Shown here: positions 27,273 through 35,964 of the stretch, in pieces
How the letters are laid out: every line of letters begins with the position of its first letter
How positions within the stretch are numbered: the stretch's first letter is position 1
Origin: Datnioides undecimradiatus
Lineage: Eukaryota; Chordata; Actinopteri; Lobotiformes; Datnioididae
Reading direction: 5' to 3'
NCBI GenBank assembly: GCA_008933995.1
Contig: WARS01001888.1
Span: 842,877-906,876, forward strand
Length of the DNA stretch: 64,000 nucleotides
Translations under genes and position numbers: made by a program
Notes under the pieces: model-generated
Seen by the model: only the letters and a program-made list of their open reading frames with translations
The model's database searches: none
What the model was told of the DNA's origin: nothing

Positions 27273-27872
27273 AGTCTCCCCTCCCCCCGCTCGTTTCCTC
27301 CTGCAGGACAAAGCGGCCACGCTGCTGCTAACGGACACACACTAAAACACCCCAAAACACGCTGAAAGTCGGTTTGAATGTGTCACATCGGACACACACA
27401 CCGACACGTGCCGCTGCATAAAAACACCAAACCGGGTTTTAAACCTGAACTCAAAGGAAAAAGTGTCCGTTTCCCGTTTTTAAGCTCTGCCAACTTCATC
27501 AGTACGTTCAGACACAAAGTGCACCAACACACACCGGTTTCCAGCGCCAGTCGTTGATCGATCGTCTATACGAACTATTGATCACCCCTCCAACATCTGC
27601 AGTAACGGAACAAACCCGGGTCGGTGTTTTCCAGATGTGAGTGAGCGGACAAAGCGGAACAGACGGAAAGTGAGACGGAGTTCCTCTCTGCTCCTGATTG
27701 ATCACATCCAAGCTCTCTGATCAATTACAGAATTGATAACTATCATTATTTTTCATTAAAGTCAGCGTGCACGCGCTCGTGTGTCCGTTTCTTTCTTTTT
27801 TTCCGGTGAACTCACCTTCAGGTTGATTTCCTTCATCCTGTCCTGTCTCCTACTCTCCAGCAGCCGGGACAT
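1876..27872 (-). CDS. arhgef2: Rho/Rac guanine nucleotide exchange factor 2 (GEF-H1), 21 coding exons, one expected exon not found
   Basis: Exons (minus strand): 27816-27872, 22928-23090, 16633-16700, 16482-16545, 16120-16252, 15908-16011, 15479-15622, 14910-15160, 12033-12158, 11406-11523, 11071-11319, 10888-10964, 8408-8580, 7054-7266, 6905-6982, 4392-4468, 4214-4255, 2946-2996, 2547-2840, 2118-2292, 1876-1925. All junctions have AG/GT and matching phases except between 8408 and 7266. The protein has an N-terminal C1 zinc finger whose ligands fit the consensus exactly (H44, C57, C60, C72, C75, H80, C83, C90). A serine-rich linker follows, then a DH domain (about residues 240-440, with the motif [18 protein letters not shown]), a PH domain (about 475-575, with [14 protein letters not shown]), a coiled-coil segment ([13 protein letters not shown]) and the C-terminal motif QDIPEE. 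Family knowledge: it activates RhoA by GDP/GTP exchange and is held inactive on microtubules. The start codon is chosen because MSRLLESRR resembles the human start MSRIESLTR. The exon 20 acceptor is weak. About 902 codons were placed; the human protein has 986. Confidence 0.93.
3120..3960 (+). mobile_element. 3' end of an L1-type LINE
   Basis: An open stretch at 3139-3390 reads [20 protein letters not shown]. That is the Cys..Cys..His..Cys knuckle typical of the end of reverse transcriptases of fish L1-like elements. A 3' UTR-like region follows, with AATAAA near 3940. It lies in an arhgef2 intron and is 5'-truncated. The family is inferred from the knuckle only. Confidence 0.5.
4990..6240 (+). 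mobile_element. L2/Maui-like LINE 3' end, interrupted by another LINE tail
   Basis: The left part contains the common block around TGGAACCAGCTGCCAGT (about 5050). The right part contains the same block as six other places in this window (AAAAGGAAGTTTTTCCTTGCC at about 6068, cut short here). Between about 5390 and 5776 a second element is inserted; it ends in AATAAAACACTATTCTG plus repeats of ATTCTG. The copy sits in an arhgef2 intron. Confidence 0.6.
5390..5776 (+). mobile_element. Nested 5'-truncated LINE tail with ATTCTG repeats
   Basis: The segment ends in GGCAATAAAACACTATTCTG followed by more ATTCTG units, a tail shared by many fish LINE copies. It splits the surrounding L2-like sequence, so it was inserted later. 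Confidence 0.45.
7390..7575 (+). repeat. Polypurine GA-rich tract
   Basis: About 185 bases are almost only A and G on the plus strand, built from AGGAGGAGAAGGAGGAGGTAA-like units. It lies in the arhgef2 intron where the expected exon is missing. Confidence 0.8.
7576..7912 (+). mobile_element. L2/Maui-like LINE 3' end (plus)
   Basis: It contains the block ACCTAGAGCCAGGATCTGCC and ends in AAATAAAATTGAATTGAATTG. The same block recurs at 6.0, 8.2, 24.9 and 38.1 kb. It is a severe 5' truncation. Confidence 0.65.
7913..8085 (+). repeat. Minisatellite, about 10-bp units (GTAGTACTGT)
   Basis: Units such as GTAGTACTGT and GTAGTATTGT repeat about 17 times with small changes. The array sits exactly between two oppositely oriented L2 tails. 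Confidence 0.8.
8100..8355 (-). mobile_element. L2/Maui-like LINE 3' end (minus)
   Basis: This is the reverse complement of the block at 7576-7912, beginning with CAATTCAATTTTATTTATAT. It is 5'-truncated and ends near the arhgef2 exon at 8408-8580. Confidence 0.65.
9000..10332. other. Unexplained intron stretch with a 167-codon minus-strand frame
   Basis: This part of the arhgef2 intron has no repeat that I recognise. On the minus strand 10332-9829 is open for 167 codons, preceded by an acceptor-like TTTTGTCTTCAG. It is Ser-rich and matches nothing I know. On the plus strand 9124-9396 is also open and slightly acidic. Flanking arhgef2 phases (exons 10888 and 8580, both phase 0) do not require an extra exon. 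It may be a decayed retrocopy. Confidence 0.25.
10545..10885 (+). repeat. Minisatellite of ACCAGGTGTG-like units
   Basis: Units of about 10 bp (GTGTGACCAG, TAACCAGGTGTGACTGGTTG) repeat with higher-order blocks up to the arhgef2 exon at 10888-10964. The array ends only a few bases from that exon's donor. Confidence 0.85.
12200..13418 (-). mobile_element. Nearly intact Tc1-like transposon with TA target duplications
   Basis: The ends are inverted repeats (CACTCACTGGCCACTTTATT at 12200 and its near-mirror ending at 13418), each flanked by TA. The transposase reads from 13272 on the minus strand: an N-terminal helix-turn-helix region ([13 protein letters not shown]), then the catalytic Asp in WSDESRF and the second Asp in [13 protein letters not shown] at 12502-12504 and TGA at 12280-12282 interrupt an otherwise open frame that carries the third acidic residue (NPIEHLW). 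A natural end at 12232 follows. Both stops could come from C-to-T changes, so this is a recently dead copy. Confidence 0.92.
13860..14066 (+). mobile_element. Short L2-like LINE tail with CT-rich tract
   Basis: A CT-rich tract is followed by the tail block with GTAATGAGTGTGGTCT, and the piece ends in AAATAAAGCTGAACTGAATT. The middle of the usual block is missing, so this is an internally deleted tail. Confidence 0.5.
14116..14156 (+). repeat. CA microsatellite
   Basis: About 20 uninterrupted CA units. Confidence 0.95.
14225..14630 (+). repeat. Minisatellite of TAACTGTAACTGAG-type units
   Basis: About 400 bases of AACTGTAACTG and AACTGTGTAACTG words in irregular order. It lies in an arhgef2 intron. 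One frame stays open (154 codons), but only because of the repeat. Confidence 0.9.
14685..14838 (+). repeat. Minisatellite of TTCTGTAGG-type units
   Basis: Words such as TTCTGTAGG and TTCTGTGGG repeat for about 150 bases, ending about 70 bases from the donor of the arhgef2 exon at 14910-15160. Confidence 0.75.
16783..17160 (+). repeat. 15-bp minisatellite, about 25 units
   Basis: The unit is close to CCCTGCAACAAAACA, with about 25 copies showing a 30-bp higher-order pattern (CAACAATACATCCTG alternates). Because the unit length is a multiple of three and carries no stop codon in most frames, long frames open on both strands. It lies 80 bases upstream of the arhgef2 C1 exon at 16633-16700. Confidence 0.95.
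17400..18240 (-). mobile_element. Decayed L2-type LINE reverse transcriptase end
   Basis: On the minus strand the end of a non-LTR reverse transcriptase is readable ([16 protein letters not shown], then [16 protein letters not shown]), followed by broken frames to about 17400. It lies in the large arhgef2 intron. Confidence 0.6.
18381..18546. mobile_element. Small piggyBac-like MITE (166 bp, TTAA flanks)
   Basis: TTAA occurs on both sides (18377-18380 and 18547-18550). The ends are imperfect inverted repeats starting with CCCTTTAAAGGGCA on the left and CCCCTTATTGGGCA on the right (minus strand). There is no coding capacity. A second fragment of the same right end lies at 36403-36440. Confidence 0.6.
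18880..19390 (+). mobile_element. LINE endonuclease fragment
   Basis: Readable pieces include [14 protein letters not shown] and [20 protein letters not shown], typical of the apurinic endonuclease part of fish non-LTR elements. A jump in frame and content near 19230 shows an internal deletion. It may belong to the same family as the RT piece at 20.4 to 21.9 kb. Confidence 0.55.
20390..21886 (+). mobile_element. 5'-truncated LINE with RT domain and ATTCT tail
   Basis: The reverse transcriptase is readable from 20399: [17 protein letters not shown], then the catalytic [11 protein letters not shown] box. A one-base shift near 20745 moves the frame, and it continues to 21240 ([21 protein letters not shown]). 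A long A+T-rich 3' UTR with CA, TA and GA microsatellites follows, and it ends in AATAAAGACTATTCTATTCT. It is of the Rex1/CR1 type by resemblance. It lies in the largest arhgef2 intron. Confidence 0.75.
21543..21622 (+). repeat. Compound CA/TA/GA microsatellite
   Basis: About 14 CA units, then TA units, then GA units, inside the 3' UTR of the LINE at 20.4 to 21.9 kb. Confidence 0.95.
21940..22060 (+). repeat. Minisatellite of CAACAGTCTCACAGTC units
   Basis: A unit of about 16 bp is repeated about seven times with changes. Confidence 0.85.
22200..22300 (+). repeat. Minisatellite of GTTAGCTCA units
   Basis: Nine-bp units such as AGTTAGCTC and AGTTAGTAC repeat about ten times. Confidence 0.85.
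23665..23885 (+). repeat. CAGACAGG tetranucleotide-type array
   Basis: CAGA and CAGG units repeat for about 200 bases, then switch to the complementary CTGTCTGCCTG near 23860. The array can therefore fold back on itself. Confidence 0.85.
24225..25115 (+). mobile_element. L2/Maui-like LINE 3' third
   Basis: It begins in the last part of the reverse transcriptase (TTTTAAAGTCCTTCTTCTTA) and continues through the C-terminal block (TGGAACCAGCTGCCAGTCTG). It ends in AAATAAAATTGAATTGAATTG with extra tail units. It is closely related to the copy at 36.5 to 38.3 kb. It lies in the first arhgef2 intron. Confidence 0.7.
26210..26710 (+). repeat. Purine-rich minisatellite (AGATACAGAAGAGACAG)
   Basis: About 500 bases of AGAAGAGACAGAGATA-type units, strongly purine-biased on the plus strand, in the first arhgef2 intron. 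Open frames on the minus strand here come from the repeat. Confidence 0.85.
27205..27275 (+). repeat. CT/CA microsatellite
   Basis: About 18 CT units directly followed by about 11 CA units. Confidence 0.95.
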
Positions 27873-28420
27873 CCCCGCTGACAAATCAAACCGATCAAAC
27901 CTGATCGATCGCAAATGAATCAACAATTAATCAGTAATGATCTGCGGAGTGTTGGGTTCTGGTCCCGGAGCAGTCCACTGAATGTTCCCGGGGCGGCGCT
28001 TAACTTTGACTGACAGTTCCACGCTGTACTTCTGACCAATCACAGCTCAGCCCGCTGCTCTCGAGCTCAGCCAATCCTCTCACCGCACGCGTTTCGAGCC
28101 CCGCCCACCACCATCTGTAAGGAGGCGCTTGATTTGGACGCCGGGGCAGTGACGTGGCGGTGTGGGTGGACTCAGTCTCTATGACAACGTGTCGACGTGA
28201 CACGTGACATGCAGCAGCTAATCAGAGACCTGCAGCTGGTCACATGCGTGATAAGCACTAATTATCTGGACAGGATCGATTGAACCCGCCTCCTCGCTGC
28301 ACAGTCTACAACACGTTACTGTGTGACGTGGAACCACCGAACACTGACCCCGCCCGCCCCGGGGTGTGCCGGTGATCAGAAAAAACGAACCTCACGCTTC
28401 GCATCGAAAACACAAAGAAA
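27873..28420 (-). promoter_or_regulatory. arhgef2 5' region, CpG-rich
   Basis: The sequence upstream of the arhgef2 start codon is rich in CG dinucleotides compared with the flanking introns, for example CCGGGGCGGCG near 27990 and CGCCCGCCCCGG near 28355. This suggests a CpG-island promoter. No TATA box is obvious. The start site cannot be fixed from sequence. Confidence 0.4.
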
Positions 28421-28944
28421 CAAGTTAAAACCAATTAAGATGGTATGAAAATTATTACCGGGATCAATAACAGATATAAACTAATTAGACTGACGTCAGA
28501 CTGTTTGCCAGAGGTGTCAGCAGCATCATTGCAGGCAGGTATGAACACGTACACACCTGCCTGCCTCTCCTGTTACAGCTGGTCCTTAACCTGGATCCCC
28601 TGATCCACTCACTGGCCTCCATCTCTCTGGTTGTGGCCTGAGAGGGAGCAGTGATGGAAACACACAGCTGATTGGATACAGAGCTGGACACATGGAGAAC
28701 TGTGTTCTGACAGGTTATTATTCATACACTCAAATCTGGTATTCATACATCATTCATAATAATAAAACATATTTGTCACTGCCGCAGCATCAGTACTCTT
28801 TTCACCAATCAGCATGCATGTTTATTATATAATATTGGATTATTTGGTTAATTTATAATGTCTGAATATTTGTATTTTATTCATGTTTCTTATTTCTTTA
28901 AATGTCATTTTATCCTGTTTGGGTTGATTTTGTGCTAATCCACT

Positions 28945-29125
28945 ATACTGCAGTACATATATATAACTATACTGCATTACATGTATATAACTACACTGCA
29001 ATGCATGTATATATCTATACTGCATTGCATGTATATAACTATACTGCATTACATGTATATAACTACACTGCAATGCATGTATATAACTATACTGCAGTAC
29101 ATGAATATAACTATACATGTATAGT
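28945..29125 (+). repeat. Minisatellite of about 24 bp (TATACTGCATTACATGTATA)
   Basis: Seven to eight units alternate between TGCATTACATGTATATAACT and TGCAATGCATGTATATAACT forms. Confidence 0.85.
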
Positions 29126-29639
29126 GCCTGATACCAGTGTCACCCAGCTCCAGCAGACAATGCAGATGAGGAGGAAGTGATGTCATCCTGCTGGTAGTGC
29201 AGTTAACTGCAGCTTAACGCCTGCTGTAGGTCATGAGAGAGATGACGAATGCATTTAATATTTTAGTAAAAATGTATTTGAAGAGTAAAATGGTGCCGAC
29301 TGTTGTTCAGACAGCTCTCCAGTCCAGCATCACTGTGGACACAGTTTCATTCATTATGTTAGTTCATCTGTTGTTTGCACATTTGTTTCATTTTATGTTT
29401 TAGTGTTTGAGATTTAAGTATTAAATCTGCACGTTTTTTGTAATATCATCTTCCATCATAGAGCCATGTGTGAATGAGTTACATCACTGCAATTTCCCCT
29501 GAAACGTTTAGCCTAATAACTAATTCTCAGTGATAAAAGGACACCATAATCACATTCCAACTTATTCAACAATTAATTCATATCAATAATTGCAAATGCA
29601 AATAATCAATCAATAATTTAAGATGTAGTGTCTCAGAGC

Positions 29640-29870
29640 AGCCAACACACAGGAAACTGCTGCTCTGCCACAGATCGAAACTCTGTGTCTTCATTATATT
29701 CACAAGTGTCTGCAGCTGTTACAGCTGATCCAGGTCACAGGTGGCTTTGCAGGTGGAGAAACAGACGAGGGAGGATGTTGTAGACGTAGCAATCCCAAGT
29801 GATAGCTTGAATCCTGAATTTCCTTCGGGATTAATAAAGTATCTATCTATCTATCTATCTATCTATCTAG
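29640..29870 (+). mobile_element. Retroelement tail ending in a TCTA array
   Basis: GAATTTCCTTCGGGATTAAT precedes AAAG and about seven TCTA units. That ending is shared by a common fish non-LTR or SINE family. The 5' boundary is uncertain. Confidence 0.5.
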
Positions 29871-30517
29871 CAACATCAGGAAGAAGGTAACAGTGGTCTC
29901 GAGGTAATCAGAGCACTCAGGACAATGACTCCTAAATTGGGAGATCCAGTGGACAGGAACAACATCTGACATCTTCATCCAGAGAAGAACCCAGGAACAG
30001 CTAAGATGCTGTGCAGAGGCCTCAAGCTCCCAGGCCTCTGGTAGAGGACCCCAGGTTGATGGGAGAGAAACTGCCTTCAGCGGGCGAGTGGGGATTTTTT
30101 TAATATTAAGACTTAATGAACAGATAAACAAATGTTACCTTCCAGCCTAACAAGCTCAGTCACAGTTGATTGAACCAATCACCAGCAGGTGAATCCTGAG
30201 CCTGTGAACCAATATGATCTGAGCTCAGTCCGCCCTCAGGCAGTTTCTGGTTGCTCATGCTCTTCATGCTATGCTTTGCCTCCAGAGTACCACAATCACA
30301 GATGAGCTGAGCACAGTTCAGTCCCCTGGTCCTCGAACCCAGACCCTCTGCCCTGACAGTCCACTCTGTGATGGTTTAAGTGTTTCTTTGTTCAGTGTCA
30401 CATGTGGAGCCTTTAGATAAAAAAAACAGGAATGATTGATGTTGATATTATGTTGATATGATATTTTGTTTTTGATAACGCATCTCCTTTTCTCTCATTC
30501 TAAAATGTAGTTAAATA

Positions 30518-32269
30518 TCAAACCACACACTGTTCATTAGCAAATGCTGCGTTTGGGTTTGGGCGGCTCTTCAGTTCAGTTTCGTCATCACCTGCTCTTC
30601 TGAGGAACTTAATGAGCATGTCAAAGACTTTATTTGACTTTAGCTGTGGACTCATTGTCTGGCTCATATTGTCCTGAAGCCAGCTCTCAGCCCAATGTCT
30701 GACACTGGTCACCGAGCTGCAAAGTCTGTGCAGATTGCTGTTTTCAGATGGTCCTGGAAACACTGACTAGACTGTTTCCAGATATTAATTTAAGCTCCTT
30801 AGTTGAATATGCAACAAATATCACGTTTGGTTTTGTGTTGTCATTCTGGTCCTTAACCAATTATCCAAACTAACTTCAACATATAAATCAAAGCCAAAAA
30901 CAAAACAATTGGTTTTGTATCAACACTATGGGCAGGCACACTCTGCAGCCAATCAGAGATTCTGTTGCTGTGATGTAGTAAACTCACCTTTCTGTGACTG
31001 GCCATCTTACAGAGGGAGCCAGGTGTGTCCTCTTCATCCACCTCCTGTGTCACCTGAAGGTTAACAATGTATGAGCAAAGTAACAGGTGTGTACTTGAGG
31101 TTTGCTGGAGTTTCTGACCTCTGGTTTTAAGCTCACAAGTACCTGCCTACATCGACCACCTGGAGCCAGACCCCGTGTAAAAAGACACTTGAGCTGTCAT
31201 GGTGGTGTGTTCTCTGATTGGTCTGACACGACTTAATCAGAGTTCAAAGATTCTTGATAATTAAACTGAGCAGAGCATCTTCAGCAGACTACAGTGTAAT
31301 GACAACAATAAAATACAGCAATAAAGCTCAAAACGTGAGTATGAACAGACTGAAACATTATAGAGATTGATTGATTATTGATCAGATCATAGACATAAAA
31401 ACACAGATGCTGTCAGCAGCCGTGAGGCCTACCGTTCAGAGGTCAGTGGTTGATCAGACGAAGAAGAAGAAGAGACTTAAAACACTGAGAGGGAGACAGT
31501 GTGTGTGTGTGTGTATGGAGGGTGGTGCAGCCTGGTACATGAACAGACTGCAGCTGCTCCAACCGAAGCTGAAACACACAAAGAGAGCAGTGTATCCTGT
31601 AACACCTCCTCCTCTATGTTTCATCCAATATGAGTCTGTTTATTTACTTTATTCTGTTTTGTATCTGAGCTGTTATGCTATTATAATGTCACCTCAGCTA
31701 AACTGACTAAACACACTGTGCAGAAACATGCTGAGCACAGCATTTTGTTCCGCTGTTAACGTCGCTGATATTTATTCGGCCGGACACTTAATCAGACCAT
31801 TTCCCTTTAAGAGAAATTCCCTTTAACTTACCTGATGAGGCCACACCTGAACTGAATTTCCCACAACAACAACAACAGAAGAAGAAGGAGAAGGAGGAGA
31901 AGAAGAAGAAGGATCCGATCATCACTGTGAGTCTTTGGTTCAAACTCTTAGTGAAGGTAAGTTTGTGGCGTGTTTATCTACCTCTGGTAACATGCTAACA
32001 TGTTAGCATAACATGTTAGTACGGAGCTGTTGCTTCTCTTCCAGATACCTTTTCATTTGTTGCGCATCATCGAGCAGTTATATAATCACGTCGGTAATGA
32101 CGTCACTTTTTAAACTTCAAACAGAACTCCAAATAGTTTTAATTGACATTTAAAATGCAACACGTAGCGGCCGCCATGTTGAAATCAATCTGACGCCATC
32201 GTCAGTGGGCGGGGCCAGGTTTACCTGCAGACTCACCTTCGGTGGCTCCAGCAGCTCTTCCGTGTTCAT
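30518..32269 (-). CDS. Unrecognised three-exon gene, about 115 residues
   Basis: Exon 1 is 32237-32269 (ATG, coding MNTEELLEPPK, with GTGAGT donor). Exon 2 is 30988-31053 (VTQEVDEEDTPGSLCKMASHRK, clean AG and GTGAGT). Exon 3 is 30518-30766 (82 codons and stop, with the segment VRHWAESWLQDNMSQ). All three are in phase 0 and give one frame of 115 residues. The acceptor of exon 3 is weak, and a rival AG a few bases downstream changes the first residues. The product is small, hydrophilic and probably soluble, with no signal peptide or membrane helix, and has one likely helical stretch (NKVFDMLIKFLRRAGDD). I do not recognise the family. Its first intron lies over the probable tmem79 leader exon, so the two genes would overlap head to head on opposite strands. 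Confidence 0.5.
31800..31956 (+). other. Possible untranslated first exon of tmem79
   Basis: A consensus 5' splice donor (GAAG followed by GTAAGT) ends at 31956, with another possible donor at about 31926. The tmem79 coding exon starts close behind an acceptor (CTCTGACAG at about 32821), so an upstream leader must exist, and this is the best nearby candidate. The upstream boundary is a guess. No transcript evidence is available. Confidence 0.3.
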
Positions 32270-32330
32270 AGTTTGATATGAGGGTGACGCAGGTTCAGTT
32301 CAATGTCACTGTTGATTATCATCAAGAATT
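32160..32330. promoter_or_regulatory. Probable shared promoter of tmem79 and the small minus-strand gene
   Basis: A YY1-like GCCGCCATGTT at about 32170 and a GC box (GGGCGGGGCC) at about 32210 lie just downstream (in minus-strand terms) of the ATG of the small minus-strand gene. They also lie in the interval between the likely tmem79 leader and its first coding exon. The arrangement suggests a bidirectional start region, but this is inferred from motifs only. Confidence 0.3.
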
Positions 32331-32484
32331 CAGTTTAATCAGATCAGATTAATATAAATAGAAACTCAATAAACTGATCAGTTTGTAACATTAACAGGAT
32401 CAATGATTAAAAGATAAACAATAAAACAGTACACAATAATAATGAGTGCAGTAAATAACTATGATGTATACACACGTCTCTGTT

Positions 32485-32705
32485 GCATATACCTGTCTGT
32501 CTCCCCACGTGTCTCTCTCCCCACCTGTCTCTCTCCACCTGTCTTTCTCCCCACCTGTCTTTCTCCCCCCTGTCTCTCTGGCCACCTGTCTCTCTGGCCA
32601 CCTGTCTCTCCCAGCCTGTCTCTCTGCCCACCTGTCTGTTTCCACCTGTCTCTCTGTCCTCCTGTCTCTCTCCACCTGTCTCTCTGCCCACCTGTTTCAC
32701 TCTGC
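32485..32705 (+). repeat. Minisatellite of CCACCTGTCTCTCTG units
   Basis: Fourteen to seventeen bp units repeat about 13 times in the intron between the tmem79 leader region and its first coding exon. All plus-strand frames across it are open because of the repeat. Confidence 0.9.
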
Positions 32706-32860
32706 TGATTGTCAATGCAGGTTAATGCAATATAATACTGTAGAGCCAAGCTTCCTGTGCTGAGCTTCCACACTAAGTGTCTGTGCTGTTAACCACAGAC
32801 TGATCAACTCTTTTCTCTGACAGACAAACAGGCAGACAGACAGCAGACGGAAAGACAGAC

Positions 32861-34357
32861 ATGTCCTTGTTGACAGACCAACAGCCAGAAGACTTCCAGC
32901 ACCCAACAGGAAGTACCAGGAAGGAGGCCAGCGAGGAGATGAAGACAAGACAGATGGCAGGAGAGGATGAGGTGCTGCGGTCGGCCATGATGGAGCCCAG
33001 CACCCTGCAGTGGCCTGGTGATAGACAGACAGGTGGACAGACAGGTAGAGATGACAGGCTGAGTGTGAGATCAGACATTTCTCTTCGTGAGGGAGCGAGT
33101 TGGACAGAAAGTGAGAGAGAGCTGATGGGAGAGGGAGAGAGGAGGGGGGAGCGAGGGGGAGGAGTGGGTAATGGGGAGGGGGTGGGACTTTTGTCTCACC
33201 TAGAGGAGGAGGAGGAGCCTGTAGAGAACCACTTGCCTGAAAAAGCAGCTCAGGTGTTCAGTCCAGCAGTGACCGTACTCCACTCCCCGTCCTCACCCAG
33301 AGAAAGTGAAGCATTCTGGCAAATGGAGTCAGAGAAGAGTCCTTTTTTAGGTGTTGGAGGAGTTCCCCAGAACTACAACCATCATGGCTACCAGTATGAG
33401 TGGAGAGAGGAAACACCACCTGCCACATGTAAATATACCTTTGCTCACCTCCACACTTGCTCCCTGTGTCTAAGGTGGGGGGAGTTTTAACCTCCCGCTC
33501 TCCCTCAGGTGGGCACGGCTGTCCCAGCAGGGACACCCTGAAGGTGGGCGTGTCGCTGATGATGTCAGCGCTCTTCTTCCCTTTCCTGGTGTGGGGGGGT
33601 TTTGTCTTCCTGCCGTTTGATGCCCCCTTGCTGGACGACGCTCCGCTCAGACTCGTCTATACACTGCGCTGCTCTGTGTTTGCCGCTGCCCCCATCATCC
33701 TTGGTGAGTATGACATCGCAGAAGAAGAAGAGATGCAGCAACTTTCACTGTCTCATCTGTGTCTCATCACACCTGTCTCACCTGTCTCTGTCCCAGGTTG
33801 GCTGGTTCTGGGCATCAGTCGGCTCAGGTCAGGTGTGATTCGGCCTGTCTTTGATGACAGGATGAAGGAGACGGAGCTTCAGGAAGTGACTGTTCATTGG
33901 CGCTTCATCTCTGACTCTGTGTCCCTGTTCTTGATCTACTTCCTGCAGCTGGTCGTCATGGCAATGTACCTGAGCCAGGAGCATCTTAAACTCGTGCCTC
34001 TGCTGACCATCGTCTTCGCCTTTGGACGGTGAGAACATGCTGCAGACCAAACAGCGTTAACTGTGGTGTTTCAGATTAATGTGGGACGTTCCAAAGCTTC
34101 TCCGGCTGTTTGTGCAGAACCTTTAAAGAACCTGCTTGTCTTGTGTCTCCAGGCTCTTTTACTGGGTGGCTGCAGCCTTTGGAAGCAGTGTTCGTGGATT
34201 CGGGTTTGGCCTCTCCTTCCTTCCGAGTCTCGCAATGATGGCTGCCAACATCTACTTCATCTTTACGGTGGAGGCGTCTGGCTCAATCTTCGGTCTCACG
34301 CCTCCAACAGAAGAGGTGTTGGCTCCACCCGCCGGCAGACGGAGGTTCTGGGGATGA
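32861..34357 (+). CDS. tmem79: Transmembrane protein 79 (mattrin), complete in four exons
   Basis: Coding exons are 32861-33428, 33509-33703, 33797-34028 and 34153-34357. Their lengths sum to 1200 bases, giving 399 residues plus stop; the human protein has 394. All introns are GT..AG with consistent phases. Residues 1 to about 190 are an acidic, charged cytosolic region. The conserved half has about five hydrophobic helices, around FLVWGGFVFLPFDAP, SVFAAAPIILGWLVLG, SVSLFLIYFLQLVVMAMYL, LVPLLTIVFAFGRLFYW and FGLSFLPSLAMMAANIYF. It ends in RRRFWG, like the human end PRPWG. The motifs LPFDAP, LIYTLRC-like LVYTLRC and RGFGFGLSFLP identify the family. In mammals it is a multipass protein of the Golgi and secretory granules of skin keratinocytes, needed for barrier formation; its fish role is not shown here. 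A splice acceptor precedes the first coding exon at about 32821, so an upstream leader exon is expected. Confidence 0.95.
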
Positions 34358-34455
34358 CAAGTGATTTGTAATTAACAACTTCCTGTGGGGCTGAAATGAG
34401 TTTTTCTAATCTTATTCTCTATTTTTTGTGAGCTGAAACTTTAGGAAAAGAAAAG

Positions 34456-34461
34456 AATAAA
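34456..34461 (+). promoter_or_regulatory. tmem79 polyadenylation signal
   Basis: AATAAA lies about 100 bases after the tmem79 stop codon, in an A-rich stretch. This is a normal place for the poly(A) signal of a short 3' UTR. Confidence 0.6.
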
Positions 34462-35079
34462 AAGTTTTCAGTTTAGAAAATTAGTTTTGAAATGTTTTAA
34501 TGAACATTATAACTTGGTTTATAATGTTTATTCATCTGTTTTTGTTGTTTCGTCGTGAAAATGCTGTTATTTACTTTCTGCAGATTTTACATTTGTGTTG
34601 CTCCTTCTGTTCCACTTTTCAATATTTTTTGGTAAAATCAGTTTTATGATCATTAAATATTTGAAAACTTCAGTTTGTTTCCATTTTTGTATTTTACACA
34701 CATTTTACAATAGAAGTATGGCATTCAGCCTCACTTCCTGTGGATAATTAAAAAATAAAATCTTGTTTCTTTGTTTAACTCCAACTATTATTAATTACTA
34801 AAGACAGTTATTTAGTCTGTTTCCATCTGATCAGTCTGTAATAGTAATTGATCATTCTGTACGATTGATTGGCATGTTGTTCAGTCACATGAAGCTATCG
34901 CTGTTTTTCCAGTCGAACCGGTCAGATCAACGGTCGACGCCAAACAACAAACTGACACCTCCACACAGGAAGTGTTGACCATCTGACTTCAAAATAAATC
35001 CTGCTGCTGAGCTCAGACAAACCGCAGCTGCTGTTGTTGGAAACTCATCCTCTACAGACAGACTCAGTGAGGGGACCCG

Positions 35080-35650
35080 GGTGTGGTCTCTGGTCAGGAC
35101 GAGTCCTTTACCTCCGCATCAAACTCGTCTCTAGGGTCTTTTCACCTGCGCAGCGTCACCAGCATCAGGACCATCTGGTCTCAGACTGATGCAGGAAAAC
35201 TGGCCCATGCTTTTGTTTCTTCTGGACTGGATCACTGCAGCTCTGTGCTATCAGGCTGGCCCAACAGGTCTCTGAGGACCCCAAGGTTGATCCAGATCCA
35301 GCACTGACAGGGACTCAGAGATCAGGTCTCTCCTGTATGAGCTCCTCTGCCCCAGCTTCCTGTGGAGTCCTGAGTTTAAACTCCTCCTGCTCACCTACAA
35401 AGCCCTGAATGGTCAGACACCATCTGATCTGAAGGAGCTCACGGTCCTCTATTACCCCTCCAGATCACTGCACTCCCAGAATGCTGAGGTCCTCGATGTT
35501 CCTCGAGTCTCTAACAGGAGAATGGGAGGCAGAGCCTTCAGCTACCAAGCTCCTCTTCTGAGGAACCAGCTCCCAGTCTTGGTTCAGGACTGACACCCCC
35601 TCCGTGTTACAGAGTCTTAAACCTTCCTGTTTGATACAGCTCATAGTTCG
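35080..35650 (+). mobile_element. Decayed non-LTR reverse transcriptase end
   Basis: Broken frames contain a non-LTR C-terminal pattern: [19 protein letters not shown] and [20 protein letters not shown]. There are several stops and frame changes. Confidence 0.55.
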
Positions 35651-35964
35651 GGCTGGCTCAGGTGATAATACGGGTGAGAAAAGAAGAGCTGATTTAGTCA
35701 GACGCATTTCACTGGGAACTGTGTGAGTCTGACTGAAGGCTTTTGTTTCACTTCCTGTCATCTCCTCTGTGTCTCATCATATTTAAAATGACCACATTCT
35801 CATGCTCTTATTGTGAAAAGTTTCAATTGGTAAACAGACAGAGCCAGTGATCAGCTGATTGTAATCAAAACATCATGGGTTCGAGTTGGACTGAAGCTGA
35901 TCTGAGATGTCAGACTGTGTCATTTCAGCTGCAGGCAGGGCTTTTATTCTGAAGGCTCAGGTGA

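Larger units (their letters stand above)
28421..30517. other. Intergenic stretch between arhgef2 and the small minus-strand gene
   Basis: No convincing coding region. It includes a 24-bp minisatellite (28945-29125), a retroelement-like tail ending in a TCTA array (29840-29870), and a stretch at 29871-30140 that resembles a common fish repeat. The remainder looks like unique A+T-rich DNA. Confidence 0.5.
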
